A DNA stretch of 32,509 nucleotides from Chara braunii (Eukaryota; Streptophyta; Charophyceae; Charales; Characeae), in contig BFEA01000024.1 of NCBI GenBank assembly GCA_003427395.1, forward strand, positions 3,450,003 through 3,482,511, given 5' to 3'. Below, piece after piece: positions 10,070-19,265 of the stretch. The stretch's first letter is position 1. Each line of letters starts with the position of its first letter. Made by a program: the position numbers and the translations under genes. Under the pieces are notes generated by a model. It was given only the letters and a program-made list of their open reading frames with translations. It was not told where the DNA came from and ran no database searches.

Positions 10070-10379
10070 CTATGTCTGTTCAAGTCTAGTTTTGGCCCGC
10101 TCCACTGACTCTAGCATGGAATTGGTACTGTGCAGTTTGTTGTCAAGCCCATAGAAATAGGTTACGTACTCAATGTACTTCTTCTCCCCCGCTATCCTAA
10201 CTGCATGCTCTCTCTCCATTTGCCTGTGGGGTTCCATGTCTCTACACGCTTTTTCTTCCCATCCCACTTTCTTTTCTCTGATTAATGTGCTTTTCACCAC
10301 CAGGATCTCACTGTCCTTTATGTTGATGTTGTTGTTGTTGTTGTTTTTACTCAGTTCACTTTGCAGTGAGCCCCAAGTT
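10070..10379 (-). CDS. Candidate terminal exon, unknown protein
   Basis: On the minus strand a frame of 102 codons ends at TAG 10070-10072. It is preceded at 10380-10381 by AG at the end of a T-rich run (TTTTTTATCTATTTAG), a good 3' splice site. The protein starts TWGSLQSELSK, has a six-asparagine run encoded by an AAC repeat, then a strongly charged helical region (IREKKVGWEEKACRDMEPHR, MEREHAVRIAGEKKYIEYV). It ends SMLESVERAKTRLEQT. Low-complexity asparagine next to charged helices is common in plant regulatory proteins, but I recognise no family. No upstream exon was identified, so it may be an old exon or chance. Confidence 0.3.
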
Positions 10380-12422
10380 CTAAATAGATAAAAAAGATAT
10401 AAAGTAGCTTGAAAGCCGCCTGGACGGCGTTTGGTAGTTGTCTGGTCACTGATTGCTCGCTGCTTGACTGCTATTGATCGTAGTCCGAATGCTACTGACT
10501 GCTAATCGTCTTTCCGATCGCTAGTTGTTTTGGTTATCTCTGGATTGCCAATCTTGTTGATCATCACCGTGCTATAATGCTTGTTGTTGTCCATGTCTTC
10601 GTAATCTGCTGTTGGGCTGATCTCAATTCTGTCTTAGTTCCCCCTTTGCCTATTCTTGTTTTACTTGATGCATTCTCATTTACTCAAGAAATAAATGGTC
10701 CGTTCACCTCACCGGTAGCTACAAACGACTCTTCTAGCCTCCTCAACGGAGCCCAATAAAGGTATAGTGGCTCAAAGTCTGTCGTCCATGTCATGTAGAA
10801 AATATGTATATTCAATTTTAGTGTGGTTCCTCACAAGCGTCAGAGTGTGTTCCATCATAGTGATTGTCTGTTGATTATGTCCCTCTATCGCCCTCTCTCT
10901 CCAACCCTGTGCAGTGCTTTGGTGCAGCAAACAGGTCACCCTGCTGTTTTCTCATCCCCAATTCTTCCGCCGAATCCTGTCGAGTTAATTTTAGACTGGA
11001 AACCAGCAAATGGGAATCGCAAACGGGAATCACAATAAGATTTTAAACGATGCTCACTGTAAGCTTCTGGTGGGAATAATTATGTAACGTTCTTACCATG
11101 CAACATGCTGATTCGGCCATGAACCCTCTGCCAACGGCAGATCTCAGTTCAAACCGGACAGAGGTTTCTGAAGGGACGGAGCGACAAAGTGGTAATAGAA
11201 TACTGGTTAGATACAGCTTCCAGGCATGACCTCAGTTTTGCCTAAACAGTTCCTCCCCTGCTGAGCATTTTTAGTCAGGGTGATGCCAGTTACTGTCCAG
11301 TTGCTTACTGTAATATGACGTCGTCTATTTGCCCGAACCTAAGCACCGAATGCCTTTTCGCAACTACTCTGCCTCAAGCAAGGGATAAGATGTTGTCTGA
11401 ACTAGTCCTCATCAGGACTCAGCGCAGAACTTTGCTAATAGCTGACCCCTTTTTGCATGGTAGATGGCAATCGTTCCTTTAGACGTTCAGCCTGACAGGC
11501 CATGGAGGGGGCAATCAGCAGTAAGAAGTCCCCTTAAGGCGTCCACGTCATCATTTGCTTCCTTCTCAATCTGGCAGAATAGGGCCAGAGTTAACGGCTA
11601 AGCTAACTGGGGGATGATAATGTCAGTCCCCATCAAGAAGGAATTTAGCAATCAAGTAGGCCACCCGTTTTAGTTGTTTCTTCCTCCCTCGACATTTGAT
11701 TACTCAACCTCTCCGCTCAGAAAGGATAAGAGTAGGACTAACAATCACACTAACCGTTCGTTCATTAGATCCTTGAAATCTTCTGCTGACCCAGTTGACC
11801 CTCTGGGGCTCTTTCGAATTAAAAGCAATTACTTAGTCACACAGTCATTGCTTACTTATGAAACTGCGTGCTTGATTATTGACACAACTCATCCATTCTC
11901 TAAAGTGAACACTAAACAAGCGGTCACACGTTTGCTAATCGCGAGAGCATTCCCAAGCTTGTATGATCAAACTCTCGCTTGATCATGTAGAACACATGTA
12001 CACCCACATAGTCGCTTGTTCATACGAGCATGCACGCCACCGTTTTAGAGTATTACTTGAGTGTCTGTTGACAAAGAAAAAGGAAGTTTGATAGACGAAC
12101 TCAGAGTCCCTACCAACTACCGTAACCTCGTGGATTCTCAGTTCAAATACTAATAAAGCGACTCGTTTTCTCCATCATTCGCCCACACCAGGAGTATTTC
12201 TTCGATCTTGACACTCTCTTTGGGCAGTCTCTCTCGAGACCATTATCTATAAAACCAACAAACAATACCTCAGCTACCCCCTTCTTGGAAAGTAGTTCTC
12301 TCGTGCCCTGAGGAACTCAGCTGATCGAGGTCGAGTTTCTCGCTGGAAGGAATGCGCTTAACGAGCACGGGTAACACCGACCAAGGGAGAACCTCTATCA
12401 GCCTTGCAATCTCCATTACCAT
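10380..12422. other. Two kilobases with no recognised gene
   Basis: ORFs are short on both strands (the longest, at 11674-11982 on the plus strand, is 102 codons with no recognised motif). I see no tRNA, rRNA, tandem array or transposon domain. It could be old transposon sequence, intron or intergenic DNA. Confidence 0.4.
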
Positions 12423-12689
12423 CTAATGAGAGGGCAGAACGCAACGCTGATCCCACGCTAGCCAGATAAAGAGCACGTAATCGCCCGCCTTCATCAGCTC
12501 ACAATCAGTGGGGCTTGGCTTAGAATCCCATAGAGGATGCTGATTAGTACGCTCCAACCGAGAACCCACAACTCTGCACTTGAGCTTCTCGAGTCCGCAC
12601 GCAAGAGTTTCATCCACAGTGACCTCACTTATTTGGCCTCTTCCGGAAGTCACGTCAACAACAACAATGAGGAGCGTCTCTGTCGACAT
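12423..12689 (-). CDS. Small ORF, unknown
   Basis: A true ATG at 12689 on the minus strand opens 88 codons. The protein has a mixed hydrophobic and charged composition (ETLLIVVVDVTSGRGQISEV, then LACGLEKLKCRVVGSRLERT). A TATATA sequence lies about 36 bp upstream on the same strand (12725-12730), which would leave a very short leader if it were a TATA box. No family is recognised and chance is quite possible. Confidence 0.2.
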   Translation of the reverse strand: MSTETLLIVVVDVTSGRGQISEVTVDETLACGLEKLKCRVVGSRLERTNQHPLWDSKPSPTDCELMKAGDYVLFIWLAWDQRCVLPSH

Positions 12690-13552
12690 TCGTTCGTCTC
12701 CTCACGAGCAGGACCAGAGAGTGCTATATAGACCGAGCCGGTTCAAGAACTGACCCTTGAAGAGAGTGCGCCGCTCATCTCTTGTCAGAACAACTTGGTG
12801 ACGTCAAACACTAGAGTTGCGCATATCATTGCCGCCCTCTCGCGCACACACGTCGTCCACGGCCTATTGTACTTGTCAGTTCCAAGCGTACGAGCGATAG
12901 TCGCCATCAATTGGTCTTCTTTCTCACTCATGGTCTCTCCCCCTCGCCATCTAGTACGCTCCCTTCTTGCAGCCTAGTCTCCACTCACAAGTGCGGCCTA
13001 AACTCTCAGGCAGGTTTTCCTCTTCAAACACGCAAGTACGTCCACAAAGAGCAACACGCGAGAGATAAGTCAGCAGCCACTTCTGGCATTGACTTCTTCG
13101 ATGCGTGCTTCGACTCAGTTCTCCGCGACTAGCCAAGATCCTTCGTCACCCGTCAGAAGCGAGTATCCGTCGCAGTAGAGGAGGTGCCGCTGGCCGCTAC
13201 TACTGTGGGTATGCCCATGCTCAGCTAGCGCGTACCATTCTCTCCCTTGCTGGCCACCACTCTCCCATTCTGGCGGGATCTCTCCCCTCTTGCCTTTTTG
13301 TCACTACAGTAGGCACGAAAACGTCTCATAAGTGTGGGAACAGTGGTTGATCTCTTCTCACCCTCTCTCATAACGCCGCGTGTCGTTCTCTTCCCAGTTC
13401 CATGGGGTCTAAGAGCGACGTCGTGCGAGCTTGCACGGAACGGTTGACGTCAGTCGCGCACCACCAGCTTGTCCCGTTTCCGCTCAACCCCCCCCCCCTC
13501 TTTTTCGTTGACCGCCCACACTGACTCTTCACGCACCGGAGTCAGGTTGACG
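12690..13552. other. No gene recognised
   Basis: Mixed-composition DNA with short overlapping ORFs on both strands and a C11 run near 13488-13498. Nothing with a domain, RNA fold or regular repeat is visible. Confidence 0.4.
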
Positions 13553-14140
13553 TCAGCTCCTCCTATCTAACCAAAAACCCTCTCGCGCACCTCTTCTCTC
13601 TCTCATTGACCTTCTTGGCGCGCCACGTGTACCCGAGCATGTGCCAGTACCGCTCCCCCAGCCTCCCCGTTGTCGCGAGCTCACCTCGGGCCCGCTCTCC
13701 ACTGGGCCTGTCAACGGTTGGTTTCTGCGGGCCTGGTCCAGCTCATGCCAGACCTGGATGTCCGCCTCTCTGTCACTCATCTCGGACTCCCCTTCGGAGT
13801 CCCGGTCATTGTGTTGTACCTCTCGGTCAGTAGTCCCCGTCGATGAGTCGTCCTCGTGGTAAGTGACCGTTACCCGCATGCTGGCAGTTACCCCGTCACG
13901 TCTGCACCTCCGCTCGGCCCTGTTGCGCGCCTCGGTAACCGCAGCCTGCAGTCTCTCATCCCTCCTCATTTCCTGCTCTCTACGGCCACACACATTAACT
14001 TTTAGTCTCACCTCCCCATCAGGCTTACCATAGATCAATATGGTCTCCACTATAGTACCCTTCTCATCCTCTCTCTCCCACATCCAGGAGTACCTCATAT
14101 ATCTAGGCCTGTAACCGCGCAGGCCATTTCGGTCCGCCAT
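13553..14140 (-). CDS. Unknown 195-residue charged protein
   Basis: From an ATG at 14140 the minus strand is open for 195 codons. The N-terminus is compact and protein-like (YRPRYMRYSWMWEREDEKGT, IVETILIYGKPDGEVRLKVN), with alternating hydrophobics that suggest beta strands. Then come a basic helix (RREQEMRRDERLQAAVTEAR), another strand (ASMRVTVTYHEDD), an acidic serine-rich stretch (DRDSEGESEMSDREAD), and an arginine/glycine-rich tail (RRSMRERRGAREG). No family is recognised. A good intron ends seven bases before the ATG, suggesting a spliced transcript whose first exon is non-coding or adds residues. It could be a host gene or a retroelement gag-like protein. Confidence 0.4.
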   Translation of the reverse strand: MADRNGLRGYRPRYMRYSWMWEREDEKGTIVETILIYGKPDGEVRLKVNVCGRREQEMRRDERLQAAVTEARNRAERRCRRDGVTASMRVTVTYHEDDSSTGTTDREVQHNDRDSEGESEMSDREADIQVWHELDQARRNQPLTGPVESGPEVSSRQRGGWGSGTGTCSGTRGAPRRSMRERRGAREGFWLDRRS

Positions 14141-14147
14141 ATCCGCT

Positions 14148-14272
14148 CTGGAAAGCTTCAGGACTTAGCGGAAATTCGAAAATAAACGGAACAATTTTGA
14201 AACCGGAATTTTTACACAAAAAGGAACCAAAAGAAAACCAAAGAATTAGAAAGAAAAGAAAAAAGGACTTAC
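14148..14272 (-). other. Candidate 125-nt intron
   Basis: On the minus strand a perfect GTAAGT donor (14272-14267) is followed by a T-rich stretch (CCTTTTTTCTTTTCTTTCTA) and ends in GAAGCTTTCCAG at 14148, with a CTAAG branch-like sequence about 20 nt before the end. Length and T-richness are typical of plant and algal introns. It sits directly upstream of the ATG of the 195-residue ORF. Confidence 0.45.
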
Positions 14273-14679
14273 GGTCGCGATATCCACAGGCTTTTGGCTA
14301 TCGGTCCCTGTTGCTTCGTCTCATTGAGAGGTGACTACTATTCCGAGGTGGTGGTCCCATAACGGGCTCCCGACCGTCCAGGTTTTCACCTCAAAAGAGA
14401 GCAGCGAGCTATCTCTGTTGGGTGCCCGTGTCCGATGGAAAGGTGGGGACTTATGACCCTCCACAGGGTGGGTGATAGGTCTCCTACCGATGCGGTCGCG
14501 GGTCGCCCTCCTTTTGGGGTCTTACCGCACGGCGCCAATTCAGAGCTAGCCCACAGACAATATACGTGGGGTCGGCCTACTTAGGCTGTGGGTCGTCGAG
14601 TTCGAAATAAGAACCGTTGGCCTTCCCGTGAGATGACAGGCCGACAGGGAAAAATTGAAAATAGAAAAAATTAAGTAAT

Positions 14680-14702
14680 GATAATAATAATAATAATAAT
14701 AT
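14680..14702. repeat. (AAT)n microsatellite
   Basis: About seven AAT/ATA units in a row, followed by related AT-rich sequence. Confidence 0.85.
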
Positions 14703-15194
14703 TAACAATAAATCAAAACTTAGAAAGAAAACCGTAACATCACAGTGGCTCGAGGCCACTGGATTTTTCCCGAACTAAAACGAGTTCTATTTTCCTTCTC
14801 TCCTCTTCCCTTTGACAATGACTGCCTCCCCATGCACCTAACCCATAACTTGTCTAGGGCGCGATCGGCGCGCAGCAGAAAAGACAGCGCCGGTTTTTTC
14901 ACCTCTGCGTCCCAGGGCGAACCCGGCGGCTACCACGGCCACAGGCCGGTTGTGCTATGCTGTACAGCAGGGCGCCAAGCCTGCGTGGACCAATGGAAAG
15001 CCCTGTGGCGCACCTTTTTGTTGAGGCAAACGCCGAACAGGGCCGGTCCACGTCATGGCACAGCCCAGGTACCAGGGAACTTAACTTTGAAACACACTCA
15101 TAGACCCCCATCGGCCACGACACTGGGGCAAGGGGCCGTTATCAGACAGGGACCTAATACACAGAGGAGGGCCGAGACACCGCGCCCTCCGACA

Positions 15195-15560
15195 GCGTGC
15201 CTGGCGTCCTCGGCTCACTCGGATGTAGCCCGGTTGAGGGAGGGACACAAGAGGGCAAGGGGGAGATCGTCCAAGCGCGCCAGGCATGCGCAGCGCCCTG
15301 ATCATGGCCTGATGTCTGGTTCAAGAGATGGAGCAGCAAATGGTGGAGAGAGGGTTGCGTGACTGATGTGCCCCACGCCCCGAGGATGCTCGAAACGAGC
15401 GTCTCGGAAATACTGTGCTAAGACTGAGCAGGCAAGGGCGAGGGAGACAGCGGGAACAAATTCGGAGTGTGCCCAGGGGGTGTGCCTGGCGTACCCGGCC
15501 CACTCTAGCACTCTGCGCAGAGTTCAGAACGCCCGGTTGACGAGGGAGACGGGGGATAAG
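15195..15560. repeat. Diverged direct duplication about 290-300 bp apart
   Basis: GTGCCTGGCGTCCTCGGCTC near 15198 recurs as GTGCCTGGCGTACCCGGCCC near 15482, and CCCGGTTGAGGGAGGGA near 15228 recurs as CCCGGTTGACGAGGGAGA near 15532. The order is kept but the spacing differs, indicating an old duplication with indels, or related LTR pieces. Confidence 0.4.
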
Positions 15561-16186
15561 CACGACGCAGGCAGCGAGAAAGAGGGGAGGAAGGGCGCGC
15601 CCGGTGTACGCGGTACTTCGGTTGAGATTCGTGAGCCCCCTTTTGAAGAAGATGTGAGCGAGATAAGGGAGGGGGAGCGATCCGAAGAGAGGAGGGCAGA
15701 CTGCGAGCCCAGCGTCCACAGCGTTCCGGCGTGACATACAATTCGGGTCAAAACCTTGGGGAAGTTGCATCGCTCTGAGCGATGAGCCAGTGAGCAAAGA
15801 GAGTAGAGGGAAGTGCAGCCCTCACAGTTGCTAGATGGGGGATGTGAGAAGGGAAGAACCGGGCAAGTACGAAACGCGTGTCTGCTGTGCTCTGCTATCG
15901 CGCTACTGGACAGACTGGTTCCCCACCAATCATCGTTGAGCGCGCTCCTGACAGGATGTGCCTCCTATACTTGTCCACGACGCACAGCTTCGCAAACGTG
16001 CGGTCAATGGACTGCGGAAGAAAAGGGGAAACGTCCCAAAATCTGAGGGAATTGACTCCTTGATCGAATGTGTCCGAACTTACTCTCACCCCTAATGATA
16101 TGAAAAGCTAAGTGGATTCGTTTCTTGACTCGGCCCGTTTGTCTCCAGACAAGTTCGTTTACGAGTGTAATATTTCGTTTCACGAC

Positions 16187-17037
16187 TCACGAGGCTACCA
16201 GCAAGTTCATCGCAACTTTGAAAGTCGGATCAGCCCTGGAAAGTGGTGAATTGACGGACCAGTGAATCTCCCCTGTAACAACAGGAAGAGAAGGGAGGAT
16301 GAGAGATGAGAGGGTGAGAAAGTGAGCACACAATCGGAGTGCGTGCAGAGAGAGAGTGCTCAGAGTGTGAAAGAGAGGAGGAAAAGGGAGCTGCAAAATT
16401 CGGGTGCCCGTGCGTTGTCCAGTTCACTCGAGACTCTACAGAGAAAAGCGGACAACGCCTGTCTGTCTTGATGCGGCCATACTGATTCTCCAGCAAGGGA
16501 GGGAAAACGCGCATAAGGGTATGAGCCCGTGAAAGTGAGTGAATGATAGAGGGCGAAGAACCTCCGCCTCACGCTCTAATGGGATCAGACACATTCGCAA
16601 CAAAGCTTGTATGTAAACTTTTTGTACTCACACAGTAAGGCGCAGATGGAGGAAGTGAACGGAACAAGAAAGGCTTCATTCATTTAATTTCTGCTTAATC
16701 TCCGAAAAAGAGCCTTATTAAATCGTTCCCTGGGTTTCCGATCAGATTGAGGTAGAGAATCCAATTAATTCCCCCACCAGAAAACAAGTCCTCTCGCTAA
16801 TTCGCTAAAAATCAGACTAGCTGTTTGGTTCACTGGTCAGTTATAAAAAAAAATCGGACCTAATTATCGATCCGGAAGCTCTTCGCTTGACGTCGGGCCT
16901 GTGGCCCGGCTCGCGAGTTGGAGAAGAGACTTTGGCTGGGCCTCTGCTAATTTATGGTTGGTCGCTTGACACCTAGCCTGCAGCTTGGATCACGAATTAC
17001 CCTTGAAGAAATATCCGAAAAAGATACTTCAAATTGG
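16187..17037. other. No gene; purine-rich tract at 16270-16400
   Basis: Between 16270 and 16400 the plus strand is dominated by GA-rich words (GAGAGATGAGAGGGTGAGA, GAAAGAGAGGAGGAAAAGGG). The rest is AT-rich DNA with short ORFs only. No recognised feature. Confidence 0.4.
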
Positions 17038-17519
17038 CTCGTTTCTGTAATCAGAGCCCAGATCATTTATTGGCTTATCCCTGTGAGCAGGGCCCTGATC
17101 ATTTACTGGCTCATTCCTGCAATCAGAGTCCAGTTCATCTATTGGTTCGTTTCTGTAATCAGAGCCCTGATCATTTATTGGCCTGTCTCTTATACACATC
17201 TAGATGTGTATAAGAGACAGCTAAGAGCCCATATCATTTATTCGCTCATCCGTGTGAACAAGGCCCTGATCATTTATTGGCTCATTCCTGCAATCAGAGT
17301 CCAGTTCATCTATTGGCTCGTTTCTGTAATCAGAGCCCATATCATTTATTGACTCATCCCTGTAAACAGAGCCATGATAATTTATTGGCTCACTCCTGTA
17401 AACAGAGCCCCGAACACTTATCGGCTCATTCCTATAATCAGAGCCGAGTTCATCTATTGGCTGGTTCCCGTAATCAGAGTCCAGTTCAGCCTCTGGCTCT
17501 TTCCCATAATCGGATACCA
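17038..17519. repeat. 36-bp minisatellite, ~13 units
   Basis: Units of exactly 36 bp begin at 17038, 17074, 17110 and 17146, and after an interruption at 17245, 17281, 17317, 17353, 17389, 17425, 17461 and 17497. A unit runs from CTCGTTTCTGTAATCAGAGC to TCATTTATTGG. Units 2-3-4 resemble units 6-7-8, so there is a four-unit (144-bp) higher-order period. Both strands stay open with 12-residue repeats. The minus strand gives a polar repeat (GSDYRNEPIDEL) that looks more protein-like than the hydrophobic plus-strand version. The array is broken at 17183-17220 by adapter sequence that replaces about 11 bases of one unit. Confidence 0.9.
17183..17220. other. Tn5/Nextera mosaic-end pair (sequencing artefact)
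   Basis: CTGTCTCTTATACACATCT at 17183-17201 is followed immediately by its exact reverse complement at 17202-17220. This 19-bp sequence is the Tn5 transposase mosaic end used in Nextera libraries, and the head-to-head pair is what a circularised mate-pair junction leaves. It gives the well-known artefact peptide VSYTHLDVYKRQ in the plus-strand frame. It is not genomic and marks a false join within the minisatellite. Confidence 0.97.
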
Positions 17520-17520
17520 C
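17221..17520 (-). CDS. Possible fragment of a 12-residue-repeat protein
   Basis: The minus strand encodes eight or so polar 12-residue repeats (for example NEPIDELDSDCR and NEPINDQGLVHT), running from a GTG near 17520 to a TAG at 17221-17223 made exactly at the adapter junction, so that stop is artificial. The frame extends upstream to a TAG near 17550 without an ATG. Beyond the adapter the same repeat continues on this strand. It may be part of a real acidic repeat protein or simply an open frame through a 36-bp satellite. Confidence 0.25.
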   Translation of the reverse strand: MVSDYGKEPEAELDSDYGNQPIDELGSDYRNEPISVRGSVYRSEPINYHGSVYRDESINDMGSDYRNEPIDELDSDCRNEPINDQGLVHTDERINDMGS

Positions 17521-17819
17521 ATTGGTGATTGTCCAACAGCCACCAATACCCTCGTTCTATTTGAATCGGTGCTACTATGAAAAATTCAAAATCGGCCACG
17601 AATGAAGATAGGCGTTCTCAAACTGATCGTGCTTGCCTGTTGGCCGACGAGCTTGCTGGTTAGTTTGCCGATAAAGAGGAGTGGGAGCCAGTTCAACCCC
17701 TAGATCGGTTTCGCAGGGAAAGGTTTCTGACATGGTATGATCTGGACAAACGCTTGGCCCTCAGGAACACATCTGAATCAGTCCACTGATTGAACCTCCA
17801 TTACTGTATTCCTGTTTAT

Positions 17820-17854
<35 letters not shown>

Positions 17855-18189
17855 ACGATATATATATATAAAATCCCTCCTTTCACTCTTGCTCGCGATC
17901 GTCGATTACATACAGCACTCCCCTCGATATAAAAGGGTTGGTGATGCACCTTTGACTGAAACTTTGGTCGGTCTGGTATCTTCGAAAATCGATTATATTG
18001 TGAAATTCAAAAAGTTGTTGTTTGAATTCATTGATGAAATTTTGCATTGACAGTGATTCCGCCTCAAATCAGAAAGGCATCATTCTCAACATATAGATCG
18101 GGGGTGTGACAGGCAGCTCAAACCCCGAGATCCTGCTGGTCGCTGAGGACCTCGGAAGCGGGCGCAGCGAGTGACAGGCGTTGTAGCCC
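17521..18189. other. Intergenic stretch with AT microsatellite, no gene
   Basis: No ORF with coding sense. It contains the (TA)n tract listed separately and leads into the gag-like start of element 2. The 5' LTR of element 2 should be near here but no matching 3' copy lets me define it. Confidence 0.4.
17823..17872. repeat. (TA)n microsatellite with short interruption
   Basis: About fourteen TA units, then TTGACG, then about seven AT units. Self-complementary, so it can extrude as a hairpin and is prone to assembly errors. Confidence 0.9.
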
Positions 18190-18375
18190 TTGGCTTCAAC
18201 GAGCAGCCAATTGGAAGAGCCAATAGTGAGTACTCTGATAGATAATCGTGATATGAGAATAGATGAATATGTCGAGGGGGTTAAGGCATACTTCCGGTTG
18301 GAGGGGGAGAAGAAGGTAGAACGCTTTCGGCATTCTCTAACTCTCTTAGTGGAGAACAATCTACCCTTTGACCTA
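18190..18375 (+). pseudogene. Element 2 gag-like N-terminal piece
   Basis: About 62 codons (for example TLIDNRDMRIDEYVEGVKAY and KKVERFRHSLTLLVENNLPF) resemble the helical N-terminal part of a gypsy gag in charge pattern and position. The match is by overall character only, with no zinc knuckle. The original frame continues as nonsense after 18375, where RT sequence begins in another frame. Confidence 0.4.
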
Positions 18376-18718
18376 GGATCTTTCATGACTATTTGGATAA
18401 GTTTATCGTCATGTACCTCGATGACATTCTTATCTTCAGTAGGACTGTCGAGGAGCATGCCCAGCATGTAGACAAAGTTTTCTTTCTCCTCCGGCAACAC
18501 AAGTATAAGATCAATTTAGAGAAATGCGAGTTCGGTCGCACTAAAATCTTGTACTTGGGTCATGAGGTATGCGCGGAAGGGATTAGGCCTGAAGATGCGA
18601 AGGTGGCTAGCATTAGGGACTGGCCACGACCCCAGTCTGTGACTGAGGTCAGATCTTTCTTGGGGATGTGCGATTATTAGCGCAACTTTGTACAAAACTA
18701 CAGTACGATTGCATCTCC
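18376..18718 (+). pseudogene. Element 2 reverse transcriptase, C-terminal half
   Basis: Begins abruptly at FHDYLDKFIVMYLDDILIFS, just before the catalytic Y-L-D-D box, so the fingers and first palm aspartate are missing. It continues with the thumb and connection motifs (VFFLLRQHKYKINLEKCEFG, KILYLGHEV, TEVRSFLGMCDY) and an in-frame TAG at 18678-18680. Without the first catalytic aspartate the enzyme cannot work. Confidence 0.9.
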
Positions 18719-18719
18719 C

Positions 18720-19262
18720 ATGGCTGATCTAACGCGCCTTGACACTCCATGGGAATGGACAGACACATATGAGGCTGCTTTCAAGAGATTGACGCATGCC
18801 CTCACACATCATGAGGTTCTCATGGTTCCCGATCCTCAAAGGCCATTCGTAGTGACCACTGACACAAGCCAGTACGACATAGGCGCAGTTTTGGCTCAGC
18901 AGGAAGGGAAAACGTTAAGGGCGATCGAGTACATGAGCAATAAAATGCCATCTAAGAAATTGGCGAAGTCCACCTATGAAAGGGAACTCTACGCCCTTTA
19001 CAAAGCACTTGTCCACTGGAGACATTATCTGTTGGGATGGTTCTTCTATTTGAGGACCGACCATCAGACACTCAAGTGGACCAAGACATAACTTGTTCTC
19101 TCTGACGCACTCAGACATTGGATTGAAGTCATAGACCAGTATGACTTCAAGCTAGACTACGTGAAAGGAGAGTATAACAAGGTTGCCGATGCATTGTCAC
19201 GTAAGGCAGACTACCTGGGTGCGCTGATAACTGAGTTTGGCTTATCGGACGATGTCACTTGA
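18720..19262 (+). pseudogene. Element 2 RNase H
   Basis: All conserved acidic positions are visible: TTDTSQYDIGAVLAQQEG, then STYERELYALYKALVHWRHY, then LRTDHQTLKW with the classical T-D-H motif that elements 1 and 3 lack. It ends with the usual GEYNKVADALSRK. In-frame stops are TAA at 19089-19091 and TGA at 19260-19262. Both sit where glutamine and arginine codons would be one C-to-T change away. Confidence 0.9.
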
Positions 19263-19265
19263 TCC

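Larger units (their letters stand above)
14273..16186. other. GC-rich stretch with no recognised gene
   Basis: Includes long open frames on both strands (for example plus 14745-15362 and minus 15321-15797) that overlap and are rich in arginine, proline and alanine, as expected from base composition. An (AAT)n microsatellite and a diverged duplication are listed separately. The 5' exon of the minus-strand gene could lie within the first few hundred bases. Confidence 0.4.

Noticed and set aside
11130-12150. tRNA B-box-like words (CAGTTCAAACC, CAGTTCAAATAC)
   Set aside because: No matching A box or cloverleaf could be folded around either; no tRNA gene supported.
14745-15362. 205-codon plus-strand ORF
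   Set aside because: Arginine/alanine/proline-rich with open frames on the other strand, no motif and no splice context. Best explained by GC-rich composition.
15321-15797. 158-codon minus-strand ORF
   Set aside because: Overlaps several equally long frames on both strands and has no recognised domain.
16954-17352. 132-codon hydrophobic ORF through the minisatellite
   Set aside because: It reads through the Nextera adapter (VSYTHLDVYKRQ), so it is partly artificial, and the rest is a 36-bp satellite.
17030-17520. CRISPR-like regular repeats
   Set aside because: Units are contiguous 36-bp tandem copies with no unique spacers and no cas genes in a eukaryotic context.
17823-17872. TATA-rich promoter
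   Set aside because: It is a TA microsatellite with no gene start at a suitable distance.
18069-18500. 143-codon minus-strand ORF
   Set aside because: Shadow of the gag-like and RT segments of element 2 on the plus strand.
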